From: Chloroflexota bacterium
GTDB taxonomy: Bacteria > Chloroflexota > Dehalococcoidia > Tepidiformales > Tepidiformaceae
Assembly: GCA_963169135.1 (NCBI GenBank)
Contig: CAUJEQ010000156.1
Location: forward strand, 1 to 8,856
Direction of reading: 5' to 3'
Length of the DNA stretch: 8,856 bases
Position 1 is the first letter of the stretch, and each line of letters opens with the position of its first letter. A program made the translations under genes and the position numbers. Below, in pieces: positions 1 through 6,033 of the stretch. Below the pieces are notes generated by a model. It was not told the DNA's origin. It ran no database searches and saw only the letters and a list, made by a program, of their open reading frames with translations.

Positions 1-600
1 ACCGAGCCGTTCCGATGCCCATTCAACAGCTTGAGTTACAACCACAAGGATGTTCGTGGAGAAGTGATCGATGGAGATGACCCCATCTTCGATCGGGACT
101 TCGATCCAACTGTCGCCGTCGACTCGTGCGGCTCGTGTGACGCGATCGGGAAATGGCACCGTGATGCCGACTGACACAGGGAACGACTCTACGTCCAGGT
201 CGGACTCGATGATGACGGCGAGCGCCTCTCCCGTCGTAATATCGATTCCCCCAAAATCGAGGCGTATCTCGGTCAGGGTGATGGAAGCATCAGCCGGTAA
301 GGCGCCAGGCGAGACATCCAAAACCACCCCATGGGCGCCGGTGACCTTGCCCCCATCGCTACCGATGAGCGTGGGCCCGACCTGGGAGGCCACGATGCCA
401 AAGCCCGCCAGCGGGCCCAGCTCGGACGGGATCGCAACGTTGGAAGCCGAAGGAGGGGCCTCTCTTTCGCTCGCGTCCGGGGACACGTTGGGTGAAGCCG
501 GAGTGGCCTCGTCTGCGGGAGTCTTGGATGCCCCGGTGCACGCCCCCATGAGAGCGCACCCGCTCAGGATCAGCAGCACGAAGGCATACCATCGCGGCAC
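1..600 (-). CDS. Lipoprotein with ZU5-like beta domain (partial, runs off left edge)
   Basis: The minus strand is open for 200 codons from GTG at 600 to the window edge, so the C-terminus is missing. The product begins MPRWYAFVLLILSGC: a short basic N-terminus, a hydrophobic run and a lipobox (LSGC, residues 12-15), which predicts lipidation at Cys15 and surface anchoring. A second Cys (21) follows. Residues 22-60 are a Pro/Ser/Ala/Glu-rich tether. Residues 75-112 read GPTLIGSDGGKVTG then VSPGALPADASITLTEI, a pattern typical of ZU5-like beta domains (GG..., then PGAL). The segment ending in DGDSWIEVP and HFSTNILVV (residues 161-188) resembles the second half of such modules. GTG was chosen because it directly precedes the signal peptide and lies exactly at the predicted transcription start. 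Its codons use more A/T than the neighbouring genes, which may mean relaxed selection or later acquisition. The function is unknown; a structural or adhesive surface role is inferred. The gene is divergent from the M16 peptidase. Confidence 0.8.
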   Translation of the reverse strand, partial: MPRWYAFVLLILSGCALMGACTGASKTPADEATPASPNVSPDASEREAPPSASNVAIPSELGPLAGFGIVASQVGPTLIGSDGGKVTGAHGVVLDVSPGALPADASITLTEIRLDFGGIDITTGEALAVIIESDLDVESFPVSVGITVPFPDRVTRAARVDGDSWIEVPIEDGVISIDHFSTNILVVVTQAVEWASERLG

Positions 601-606
601 GCGCCG

Positions 607-635
607 AGTATAGGGAGGGCCCCTGATTTTGTCAG
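607..635 (-). promoter_or_regulatory. Sigma70-type promoter of the lipoprotein gene, predicting a leaderless mRNA
   Basis: On the minus strand, CTGACA (635-630) and TATACT (612-607) are separated by exactly 17 bases; each hexamer is 5/6 to the consensus. Six bases lie between the -10 box and GTG at 600, so +1 falls on the start codon itself. An AGGGG further upstream (624-620) lies inside the promoter spacer, 19 bases from GTG, and is unlikely to act as a ribosome binding site. Confidence 0.6.
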
Positions 636-646
636 CTTTCAGCACG

Positions 647-665
647 GCGGCCGTTCGACGGCCGC
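647..665. repeat. Inverted repeat (7-bp stem) in the divergent intergenic region
   Basis: GCGGCCG (647-653) and CGGCCGC (659-665) are perfect complements around a TTCGA loop. No T-tract follows on either strand, so it is not a classical terminator. It lies upstream of both divergent genes. It could be an operator or mRNA structure; its role is unknown. Confidence 0.4.
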
Positions 666-730
666 TTCCCAGGAGAGCTCGCCGGCGACCCGGCCGGGGT
701 TCTCGCGGCATGCGGCGCCGAAGCCCCGCG

Positions 731-750
731 GGGAGGAGGGGACTCCTCCC
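731..750. repeat. Inverted repeat (8-bp stem, GGGA loop) followed by a C8 run
   Basis: GGGAGGAG (731-738) pairs perfectly with CTCCTCCC (743-750). It is followed by a run of eight C (752-759) and then by the candidate -35 of the M16 gene. There is no T-tract, so termination is not supported. The purine arm looks like a Shine-Dalgarno, but no start codon follows at a suitable distance. Confidence 0.4.
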
Positions 751-764
751 TCCCCCCCCGCTAG

Positions 765-793
765 CTGACCACTGGCTGCCGACCGCTTATGAT
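765..793 (+). promoter_or_regulatory. Candidate sigma70 promoter of the M16 peptidase gene
   Basis: CTGACC (765-770) and TATGAT (788-793) are 17 bases apart. The -10 is 5/6 to consensus and the -35 is 4/6. The predicted +1 is near 800, leaving a leader of about 30 bases before ATG at 830. No Shine-Dalgarno is visible in that leader. The core resembles the lipoprotein promoter on the other strand. Confidence 0.45.
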
Positions 794-829
794 CATCCTT
801 CTGGCCGGGCGGTCCGGCTCCCTTGCCCC

Positions 830-2086
830 ATGTACAAACGTTCCACGCTTCCCAATGGCCTCCGCATCGTCACCGGCGAAATGCCGCACACCCGCTCCGC
901 GACCGTCAGCGTCTACGTCGGCGCAGGGAGCCGCTACGAGCCCGATGCCGAGGCGGGACTCTCCCACTTCCTCGAACACATGCTCTTCAAGGGCGCTTCC
1001 CGCCGCCCCACTGCCCGCGACATCTCCGAGGCCATCGAAGGCGTCGGTGGCATGCACAACGCCGCCACCGACCGCGAGGTCACGGTCTACTACGCGAAAG
1101 TCCCCCACACCGCCGCGATGGAGACCATCGATATCCTGGCCGACATGGTCCGCGACCCGGTCATGGATGGCGCCGAGCTCGAAAAGGAGCGCGCGGTCAT
1201 CCTCGAAGAGCTCGCCGGCATCGAGGACAGCCCCGCCGAGCTGGCCGGCATCCTCATCGATGAGACCCTCTGGCCCGGCCAGCCGATCGGCCGCAACGTC
1301 GGCGGCACGCCCGAGACCGTCCAGTGGCTGCCGCTCTCGGCCGTCACGGGATACTTCCATCGCCAGTACGTGCCCTCAAACCTGGTCCTCGTCGCCGCTG
1401 GGAACGTCGTCCACGATGAGGTGGTGGCGGCCGCCGGCCGCTGGCTGGGCGACATGCCTGCCGCCGCCCCGGGCGCATGGCTCCCCGCCGCCGCCCGTAA
1501 CGGTGCGCCCCGCCTGGCTGTCCGCGACAAGGCGACCGAGCAGGCCCACATCTGCATCGCCTATCCCAGCGTTTCCCTCAGCCACCCCGACCGCTTCGCC
1601 GTCGACCTCCTGAGCACTGTCCTCGGCGAAGGCATGTCCAGCCGCCTCTTCCTCGAACTGCGCGAAGAGCGCGCCCTCGTGTACGACATCCACAGCTATC
1701 CCAGCGAATTCCGCGACACAGGCTCGTTCACGATTTACGCCGGCTGCGACCCCGCGAACGCCCGCACCACCGTCGAGGTCACCCTCCAGGAGACGGCGAA
1801 GCTCCTCGACGGCCTCCCGGACTCCGAGCTCGCCAAAGGCAAGCAGATGGCCCGGGGCCGCATCCAGCTCCGCATGGAAGACACGCGCTCCGTCGCCGGC
1901 TGGATCGGCTCCCAGGAACTCCTCCTCGATGAGATCCTGACCGTCGATGAGGTGGTTGCCCGGCTCGATGCCGTGACGCGCGACGACCTGCTCCGTGTCG
2001 GCCGTCAAATCCTCACCCCGGCCAACGCGGCAATGGCGATCGTCGGTCCGTTCGGGGAAGGCGCCGGCCTTTCCGGCATCCTTTAG
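830..2086 (+). CDS. M16 family zinc metallopeptidase (processing-peptidase/YmxG type)
   Basis: This 418-residue protein is a single-module M16 peptidase. The inverted zinc motif HFLEH is at residues 46-50 (His46 and His50 bind zinc, Glu49 is the catalytic base). Glu127 in VILEEL lies 76 residues after His50, as expected for the third zinc ligand (HxxEH-X76-E). The N-terminus, MYKRSTLPNGLRIVTGEM, is typical of the family and fixes the start at 830. The upstream in-frame extension to 629 is Arg/Pro-rich and crosses hairpins, so it is not coding. The C-terminal half carries the family signature SSRLFLELREERALVY (270-285). The length matches bacterial homologues of about 410-420 residues. Such enzymes cut small peptides or unfolded protein segments; the natural substrate is rarely known. 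No signal peptide is seen, so it is probably cytoplasmic. All catalytic residues are present, so it should be active. Confidence 0.93.
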   Translation: MYKRSTLPNGLRIVTGEMPHTRSATVSVYVGAGSRYEPDAEAGLSHFLEHMLFKGASRRPTARDISEAIEGVGGMHNAATDREVTVYYAKVPHTAAMETIDILADMVRDPVMDGAELEKERAVILEELAGIEDSPAELAGILIDETLWPGQPIGRNVGGTPETVQWLPLSAVTGYFHRQYVPSNLVLVAAGNVVHDEVVAAAGRWLGDMPAAAPGAWLPAAARNGAPRLAVRDKATEQAHICIAYPSVSLSHPDRFAVDLLSTVLGEGMSSRLFLELREERALVYDIHSYPSEFRDTGSFTIYAGCDPANARTTVEVTLQETAKLLDGLPDSELAKGKQMARGRIQLRMEDTRSVAGWIGSQELLLDEILTVDEVVARLDAVTRDDLLRVGRQILTPANAAMAIVGPFGEGAGLSGIL

Positions 2087-2099
2087 CCGCGCGATCCCC

Positions 2100-2105
2100 T
2101 ACCCT
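2100..2105 (+). promoter_or_regulatory. Candidate -10 box with leaderless spacing
   Basis: TACCCT ends six bases before ATG 2112, the same geometry as the lipoprotein gene. No -35 is recognisable at 16-18 bases upstream, and there is no Shine-Dalgarno. Read-through from the M16 gene is the alternative route to expression. Confidence 0.35.
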
Positions 2106-2111
2106 GAGCAC

Positions 2112-2597
2112 ATGCCCCGCCAGGCTTTCTTCGGCAAGCCCACGAATGGACTGACACCCGGCGGCGCGCACATCAGCGTCTACCTGGTGCCCGTCTTCCA
2201 GCGCCGGCTCGTCGTGTTCGATGTGGCCGCCCGGGAGGCCCGCGGACGCTGGCTCCCCTGGGACGTGATGGACTTCCGCGGCAACCCCTACGAGACCGCG
2301 GCTGCTCTCGCCGACGACTGGTGCGGCGGCGCCATCTCCTCGCTCACCATTGCCGACGTCATGTCGTTCCCGTTCGAGGGCGGCGGCTGGGAACTCGCGA
2401 TCGTGTTCCGTGCCGAACTGACCGCCATGCCGCCGGGCGACGACGCGCGCAGCCCGTTCGTCTTCGGCGAGGGCGAATACGACGCCATCGGCCGGTTCGA
2501 TCCCGTGGACATCGAACGCTGGGTGGTTGGCGGCTGGAGCGCACCGGTGGTCGACAGGTCACCTGCAGGCGAGCAGGGCCCGCGCCTGGTCTTCTAG
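2112..2597 (+). CDS. Nudix-like fold protein lacking the Nudix box (hypothetical)
   Basis: The product has 161 residues and starts 25 bases after the M16 stop. The order of elements recalls a Nudix domain: an N-terminal strand (AHISVYLVPVFQRRLVVFDV), then RGRWLPWDVMDFRGNPYETAAALADDWCGG, whose layout matches a Nudix strand-loop-helix, then later strands (WELAIVFRAELTAM) and FRFDPVDIERW-like residues near the C-terminus. The catalytic pattern GX5EX7REUXEEXGU is absent: LADDWCGG stands where REUXEEXG would be. I therefore infer a catalytically inactive Nudix relative, perhaps ligand-binding, or an unrelated small alpha/beta protein. There is no signal peptide or membrane segment. No Shine-Dalgarno precedes the ATG. 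The stop codon overlaps the stop of the opposing DUF2188-like gene. Confidence 0.7.
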   Translation: MPRQAFFGKPTNGLTPGGAHISVYLVPVFQRRLVVFDVAAREARGRWLPWDVMDFRGNPYETAAALADDWCGGAISSLTIADVMSFPFEGGGWELAIVFRAELTAMPPGDDARSPFVFGEGEYDAIGRFDPVDIERWVVGGWSAPVVDRSPAGEQGPRLVF

Positions 2598-2788
2598 GCC
2601 GCGTCCCGCTCGTGCACGATCACCCGCACTTGCTGGTGCCCGCGGGTAGCTGCGTCGAGTGCCCGTCCCAGGTCGGTGAATATGCCGAGCGGCTGGTCGT
2701 CGCCGTCGCGTAACAGGCGCCACTGGCTGCCGCGCGGGACCAGGTGGAGCGTCCGGGTCGAAGCTTCTTGTGCCGGTTCGGGATGCAT
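2594..2788 (-). CDS. Small DUF2188-like protein
   Basis: This 64-residue protein reads from ATG at 2788 and starts MHPEPAQEASTRT. The core is LHLVPRGSQWRLLRDGDDQP (residues 14-33), then a predicted helix (TDLGRALDAATRGHQQ), then VRVIVHERDAA. This is the usual DUF2188 plan: HVVP, a short W-containing strand, a helix marked by regularly spaced Ala, and a final I-x-I/V-H strand. The frame remains open far upstream, but the extension crosses into the start of the LOG gene, and the domain is complete from this ATG. No Shine-Dalgarno is visible. The function of the family is unknown. The gene is convergent with the Nudix-like gene (shared CTAG at 2594-2597) and divergent from the LOG gene. Confidence 0.7.
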   Translation of the reverse strand: MHPEPAQEASTRTLHLVPRGSQWRLLRDGDDQPLGIFTDLGRALDAATRGHQQVRVIVHERDAA

Positions 2789-2829
2789 CGTAACTGGACA
2801 ATCGACGGCGGCGGCCCAAAACCAAAGTA

Positions 2830-2850
2830 GGGGAATCACCGCAATTCCCC
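2830..2850. promoter_or_regulatory. Dyad GGGGAAT-N7-ATTCCCC, candidate operator
   Basis: GGGGAAT (2830-2836) and ATTCCCC (2844-2850) form a perfect 7-bp inverted repeat with centres 14 bases apart. It lies between the divergent DUF2188-like and LOG genes. The right arm sits where a weak -35 for the LOG gene would be. A protein-binding site is inferred; a weak hairpin is also possible. Confidence 0.4.
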
Positions 2851-2865
2851 GTCCCGCGGGCAGGC

Positions 2866-2885
2866 GCGTAGACTCCACCCTACGC
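2866..2885 (+). promoter_or_regulatory. Dyad GCGTAG-N8-CTACGC with -10-like TAGACT before the LOG start
   Basis: GCGTAG (2866-2871) pairs with CTACGC (2880-2885), which touches the ATG at 2886. A -10-like TAGACT (2869-2874) overlaps the left arm and would place +1 near 2881, leaving a 5-base leader. No good -35 is visible. The palindrome could be an operator covering the promoter. Confidence 0.35.
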
Positions 2886-3692
2886 ATGTCCAGCATCGAC
2901 GAGTTCGACACCTCGCCCCGCCTCCCGGTCATCCCCGCCGACTTCCCCGGGGATGGGGAATGGGGGAAAAGCCCTCCGGCCGCCGACGAGCGCAAGCTCC
3001 TCGAAGGCCCCCAGAACCGCGGCTCCGAACTCCTCCGCGTCGTTCGCATCGCTCTCGAGTTCGTCCGGGGGTTCCGCCGGCTTCACTTCGTCGGTCCCTG
3101 TGTCACTGTCTTCGGTTCGGCCCGGTTCACCGAAGGCCATCCCTACTACAGGCTCGGCCGCCAGGTTGGCGCCGCCATCGCGAACGAAGGGTTCACCGTG
3201 ATGACCGGCGGAGGCCCCGGCCTGATGGAAGCCGCCAATCGCGGGGCCAAGGAGGCGCGCGGCCACTCCGTCGGCTGCAACATCGAACTCCCCCACGAGC
3301 AGAAGCCCAACCCGTATCTCGACACCTTCGTCCAGTTCCGCTACTTCTTCGTCCGCAAAGTGATGCTCGCGAAGTACTCCTACGCCTTCGTCGCGCTCCC
3401 GGGCGGCTTCGGCACGATGGACGAGATGTTCGAAATCGCCACACTCATCCAGACCGGCAAGATCCGCGACTACCCGATCATCCTGATGGGGGTGGAGTTC
3501 TGGCGTCCGCTGACGGACTTCATGCAGCAGCGGCTTGTGGGCGCGGGCACCATCGACTTCGAGGACTACTCCCACTTCCTGGTCACCGATTCGCCCGAAG
3601 AGGCCGCAGCGCACATCCGCGAAGCGGGAATGCGCAAGTTCGGGCTGCGCTACCGGGCGAAGCCCCGCCGCCGCCCGTTCCTGTTCGAATAG
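2886..3692 (+). CDS. LOG family protein (nucleoside 5'-monophosphate phosphoribohydrolase)
   Basis: The product has 268 residues. The LOG/lysine-decarboxylase-like Rossmann core spans about residues 70-245. VTVFGSAR (73-80) is the first strand, MTGGGPGLMEAANRGA (106-121) is the nucleotide-binding turn, and LPGGFGTMDE (171-180) is the family signature PGGxGTxxE with catalytic Glu180. Arg157 in FFVRKVML matches the conserved catalytic Arg region. Known members cleave the N-glycosidic bond of nucleoside monophosphates, releasing the free base and ribose 5-phosphate; in plants and some bacteria this activates cytokinins, while bacterial relatives also recycle purine nucleotides. It is expected to be cytosolic. 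The first 65 residues are an extension absent from minimal LOG proteins (about 190 residues), and the basic tail RAKPRRRP is unusual. ATG 2886 was chosen because the upstream in-frame extension crosses promoter-like dyads. The old label 'lysine decarboxylase' would be wrong. Confidence 0.9.
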   Translation: MSSIDEFDTSPRLPVIPADFPGDGEWGKSPPAADERKLLEGPQNRGSELLRVVRIALEFVRGFRRLHFVGPCVTVFGSARFTEGHPYYRLGRQVGAAIANEGFTVMTGGGPGLMEAANRGAKEARGHSVGCNIELPHEQKPNPYLDTFVQFRYFFVRKVMLAKYSYAFVALPGGFGTMDEMFEIATLIQTGKIRDYPIILMGVEFWRPLTDFMQQRLVGAGTIDFEDYSHFLVTDSPEEAAAHIREAGMRKFGLRYRAKPRRRPFLFE

Positions 3693-3738
3693 TTCCGGCT
3701 GAGGTGCGGGGAGCCCACAAGGACGGTGGACTCGGCGC

Positions 3739-5217
3739 TCAGGAAGTCCCGGCTGGCGCCGACGGGCGCTCCTCCAGCATGTACCGGACGACGTCCTCGG
3801 CCGAGTAGCCGCCATCCCGCCGTACCGCCATCCGGCCGTAGAACTCCACATCCTTGCCGAGGGTCACGATGATCGGCTCCGGCCCATCCCGGGACATGCG
3901 CCCGTAACCCGCCGCCGCGCCGAGCCCGTTGCAGAGGCAGATCTTCCCGATGGTCTCGGAAACGTCTCCGCCCTTCCGCACGAACGCGTCGACCGGTTCG
4001 GCGGGGCAGCGAAAGCCGATTCCGCCTCTATCCTTCCGGTAGGCCTCCGCCAGGTGGCCAATGTTGCAGATCCGGGTGCGGTTCTCGTACGCGCACGGGT
4101 CGGAGAGGGTCCCCCTCATCTGCACAACCTGGAACGGGAAGCCCGAAGGAGAGGCGGTAGCGCTGGTCTTGACCTCGAGCGTTCCGTCGGCGACGCGCTG
4201 GCGTACTTCGCGCTTGACGTCGTCGCGCAGACCCGATTCGTCGCAGAGAGCGAATGCCGAGCCAATCTGGACGCCAGTCGCACCTATCGCCTGCACTTCA
4301 GCGAGACGCTCCGGGCTCGCGTAGGACCCGGCGAGCCAGAACGGCTTACCCAGTTCAGCGAGCTTCGCCAGGTCGGGGCGGTCTCGATCGCCGTAGACCG
4401 GCTGACCGTCCTCCGCCAGCGTCTTTCCCCGCGCCGGGGCGTTGTGGCCGCCCGCGCTCGGTCCCTCCATCACGAAGCCATCGACTTCGACTGTCCCTGC
4501 CAGCCGCATCGCCAGAGCGTGATGCGAGGCGATGAGCAAGAACTTCGGCCGCCGCAGGCTCGTGCCCGGCCGGACGAACGGGCGCGGGTCGAGCGTGAGC
4601 AGGTGCTTCTCGTTCGAACCGGCGACGTCCATGCGGTAGCTCGCGGGCTCGTTGCGCGTATAGCAGGCCAGCACCGCCGGGATCTGGTGTGGGATGCCTG
4701 CGCCAACCAGGACGTAGTCGACCCCTGCCAGCATCGCCCCGAGCAGCACCGGCAGGTGCATGGTCTGGACCTTTTCAAGGACGTTGATGCCGATCGGGCC
4801 GCTGTGGCCCTCCTTCGCGAGCCACACTTCCACGAAGGCCGCCGCGACCGCAAGCCGGGTCATCTTCACTCGCAAAGCCGGCGTACCCGTCACCACCACC
4901 TCAGGCTTCGGGGGAAGCTTGCGCCGCCGGCCCGTTGGCACCGGCTGGTCTCTCCAGTATTCGTCCAGGATCTCGCAGGCGATCTCGGGGTCGAAGGCGC
5001 GAAGCGCGCGCGCCACGTCAGGATCGCCAGCCTGGAGACGGTCAACCAGCATCACCGGGAGCCCCGTGCCCGACACCACCCCGAGGACGCGTTCGCCGAG
5101 GTGCCGACCGGCCATCGCGACCGCGCGAGCTAGCTTCCAGTCCGAAACGCCGACACCCATCCCACCCTGGATGAGTTCAGGAAGATCACGGTCGGAGGCG
5201 GGAGGATTTTCAGGCAT
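3739..5217 (-). CDS. Nitronate monooxygenase-like FMN flavoprotein with Cys-bearing C-terminal extension
   Basis: This 492-residue protein has the NMO/FabK-type TIM-barrel motifs in order: QGGMGVGVS (17-25) after strand 1, IGINVLEK (142-149), VGAGIPHQIP (171-180), VMEGPSAGGHNAP (249-261) with His258 at the place of the catalytic His in AGGH, WLAGSYAS (294-301), and GATGVQIGSAFALC (312-325) for the FMN phosphate. Family members oxidise nitronates or, as FabK, reduce enoyl-ACP; the substrate here cannot be read from sequence. Typical enzymes have 320-370 residues. The extra C-terminal part (about 365-492) holds Cys375, Cys384, Cys404, Cys427 and Cys429. ATG 5217 gives the natural N-terminus; an ATG at 5221 is out of frame. 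No Shine-Dalgarno precedes it, but TACCAT lies seven bases upstream. It follows the GNAT gene by 79 bases on the same strand and converges on the LOG gene with a 46-base gap that shows no clear terminator. Confidence 0.88.
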   Translation of the reverse strand: MPENPPASDRDLPELIQGGMGVGVSDWKLARAVAMAGRHLGERVLGVVSGTGLPVMLVDRLQAGDPDVARALRAFDPEIACEILDEYWRDQPVPTGRRRKLPPKPEVVVTGTPALRVKMTRLAVAAAFVEVWLAKEGHSGPIGINVLEKVQTMHLPVLLGAMLAGVDYVLVGAGIPHQIPAVLACYTRNEPASYRMDVAGSNEKHLLTLDPRPFVRPGTSLRRPKFLLIASHHALAMRLAGTVEVDGFVMEGPSAGGHNAPARGKTLAEDGQPVYGDRDRPDLAKLAELGKPFWLAGSYASPERLAEVQAIGATGVQIGSAFALCDESGLRDDVKREVRQRVADGTLEVKTSATASPSGFPFQVVQMRGTLSDPCAYENRTRICNIGHLAEAYRKDRGGIGFRCPAEPVDAFVRKGGDVSETIGKICLCNGLGAAAGYGRMSRDGPEPIIVTLGKDVEFYGRMAVRRDGGYSAEDVVRYMLEERPSAPAGTS

Positions 5218-5224
5218 TCATTCC

Positions 5225-5230
5225 ATGGTA
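5225..5230 (-). promoter_or_regulatory. Weak -10-like box upstream of the NMO-like gene
   Basis: TACCAT on the minus strand ends seven bases before ATG 5217, close to leaderless spacing. No -35 was recognised. It would allow transcription independent of the upstream GNAT gene. Confidence 0.25.
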
Positions 5231-5296
5231 CGGCAGCCCTGTGCTTGCGTGCCTGTGAGCCCGCCCGCGCCGGCCGCCCATCCGCCGCGCCCGCGG

Positions 5297-5920
5297 CTAT
5301 GCCAGGCTCCAATCCTCCCCGAATTCAAAGGCGCCCAGCTTCCGCGCAACCGCCTGGGACGCCAGGTTCTCGCGCGACGTGCTGTAAAACGCCACCCGTC
5401 CCGAGGCGGTCACTGCCTCCGCCCAGGCTGCCACGGCCCGGGCAGCCATTCCCCTCCCCCGGAACGCGGTGGCCGTCTCCACACCCGCCTCGGCGGCCTC
5501 CGCCGTGGTTCGCGCGCAACAGCAGACCGAGACGACCAGCCCGCCGTCCAGTACCCCGAAGCACGGCCGGCGGAGTTCCAGTTCCGGTCCCCACGGCGCG
5601 AGTTCGGGGTGCAGCAGCGACGGGTCAGTCACGGGCACCGCCCGCGGTCCAGAACGCAGGTCACCCGGGAGCACGTACGCCGGCCCGCGGTGCTCGTGCT
5701 CGACGGGCGCCGTTGTCGCGAGCCTCGCCCGCACCGCCTCCAGGTCTCCCGCGCAGCGCAACAGCGCGCGCCACTCACGCTCGCCCACTCCGGCGCCAAC
5801 CCGCACCACCCTGCTGCCGTCGCTTCCGGTCCCGATGAAGAGGCGTGGCGCGGCCCGTTCGCCAATATCGTTCACGCACAACAGCCTCCCCAAACGGTCG
5901 ACCCGGTAGAGCGTGCGCAC
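5297..5920 (-). CDS. GNAT family N-acetyltransferase
   Basis: The product has 207 residues from GTG 5920. The C-terminal half is a GNAT fold: strand PCFGVLDGGLVVSVCCCART (119-138), motif A with the acetyl-CoA pyrophosphate loop in ATAFRGRGMAARAV (150-163, R-G-R-G-M/A), and motif B in FYSTSRENLASQAVARKLGA (178-197), where the Asn and following helix are typical. It should transfer an acetyl group from acetyl-CoA to an unknown amine. The N-terminal half (1-100) is a family-specific region starting RTLYRVDRLGRLLCVND. A run of three Cys (133-135) in the core strand is unusual. The start is uncertain: the frame stays open for 17 codons upstream of GTG to a TGA near 5973 and reads GERELLELQ, which looks protein-like but has no ATG, GTG or TTG. 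No Shine-Dalgarno is visible. It may be co-transcribed with the NMO-like gene and is divergent from the FAD oxidoreductase. Confidence 0.82.
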   Translation of the reverse strand: MRTLYRVDRLGRLLCVNDIGERAAPRLFIGTGSDGSRVVRVGAGVGEREWRALLRCAGDLEAVRARLATTAPVEHEHRGPAYVLPGDLRSGPRAVPVTDPSLLHPELAPWGPELELRRPCFGVLDGGLVVSVCCCARTTAEAAEAGVETATAFRGRGMAARAVAAWAEAVTASGRVAFYSTSRENLASQAVARKLGAFEFGEDWSLA

Positions 5921-6020
5921 TTGCAGTTCGAGCAGTTCCCGTTCGCCGAGCTTCAGACTGTGACCGGCCTCTCACACGTTGCCGGCGGGGTGTGGTACAA
6001 GACGCCACCCGCGGGACGGC

Positions 6021-6025
6021 AGGAG
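6021..6025 (+). promoter_or_regulatory. Shine-Dalgarno of the FAD oxidoreductase gene
   Basis: AGGAG lies eight bases before ATG 6034. It is one of only two clear Shine-Dalgarno sequences in the window and fixes this start against the long upstream open frame. Confidence 0.7.
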
Positions 6026-6033
6026 TTCGAAGT

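Noticed and set aside
71..613. 180-codon plus-strand open frame at the left edge
   Set aside because: Its product is low-complexity Ser/Thr/Pro with no domain, and the opposite strand codes a convincing lipoprotein with signal peptide, promoter and ZU5-like motifs.
629..829. N-terminal extension of the M16 gene
   Set aside because: The extension is Arg/Pro-rich and crosses two hairpins, a C8 run and a promoter; family homology starts at MYKRSTLPNGL.
2676..2885. N-terminal extension of the LOG gene
   Set aside because: It overlaps the DUF2188-like gene and the dyads, and its sequence shows no domain; the ATG at 2886 gives a complete LOG protein.
3693..3738. Search for a bidirectional terminator between the converging LOG and NMO-like genes
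   Set aside because: No stem of useful length with a T-tract was seen in the 46-base gap.
2880..3851. Long minus-strand frame opposite the LOG gene
   Set aside because: It is a mirror frame of a strongly recognisable LOG coding sequence in high-GC DNA; no motif of its own.
5284..5297. GC palindrome GCCGCG-CC-CGCGGC at the end of the GNAT gene considered as a terminator
   Set aside because: The two-base loop is sterically poor, the sequence overlaps the stop codon and no T-tract follows on the minus strand.
5921..6033. Promoter search between the GNAT and FAD genes (TACAAG at 5996-6001; CACAC...GTGTG)
   Set aside because: No -35 at a workable distance and only a 5-bp weak dyad; not enough to call.
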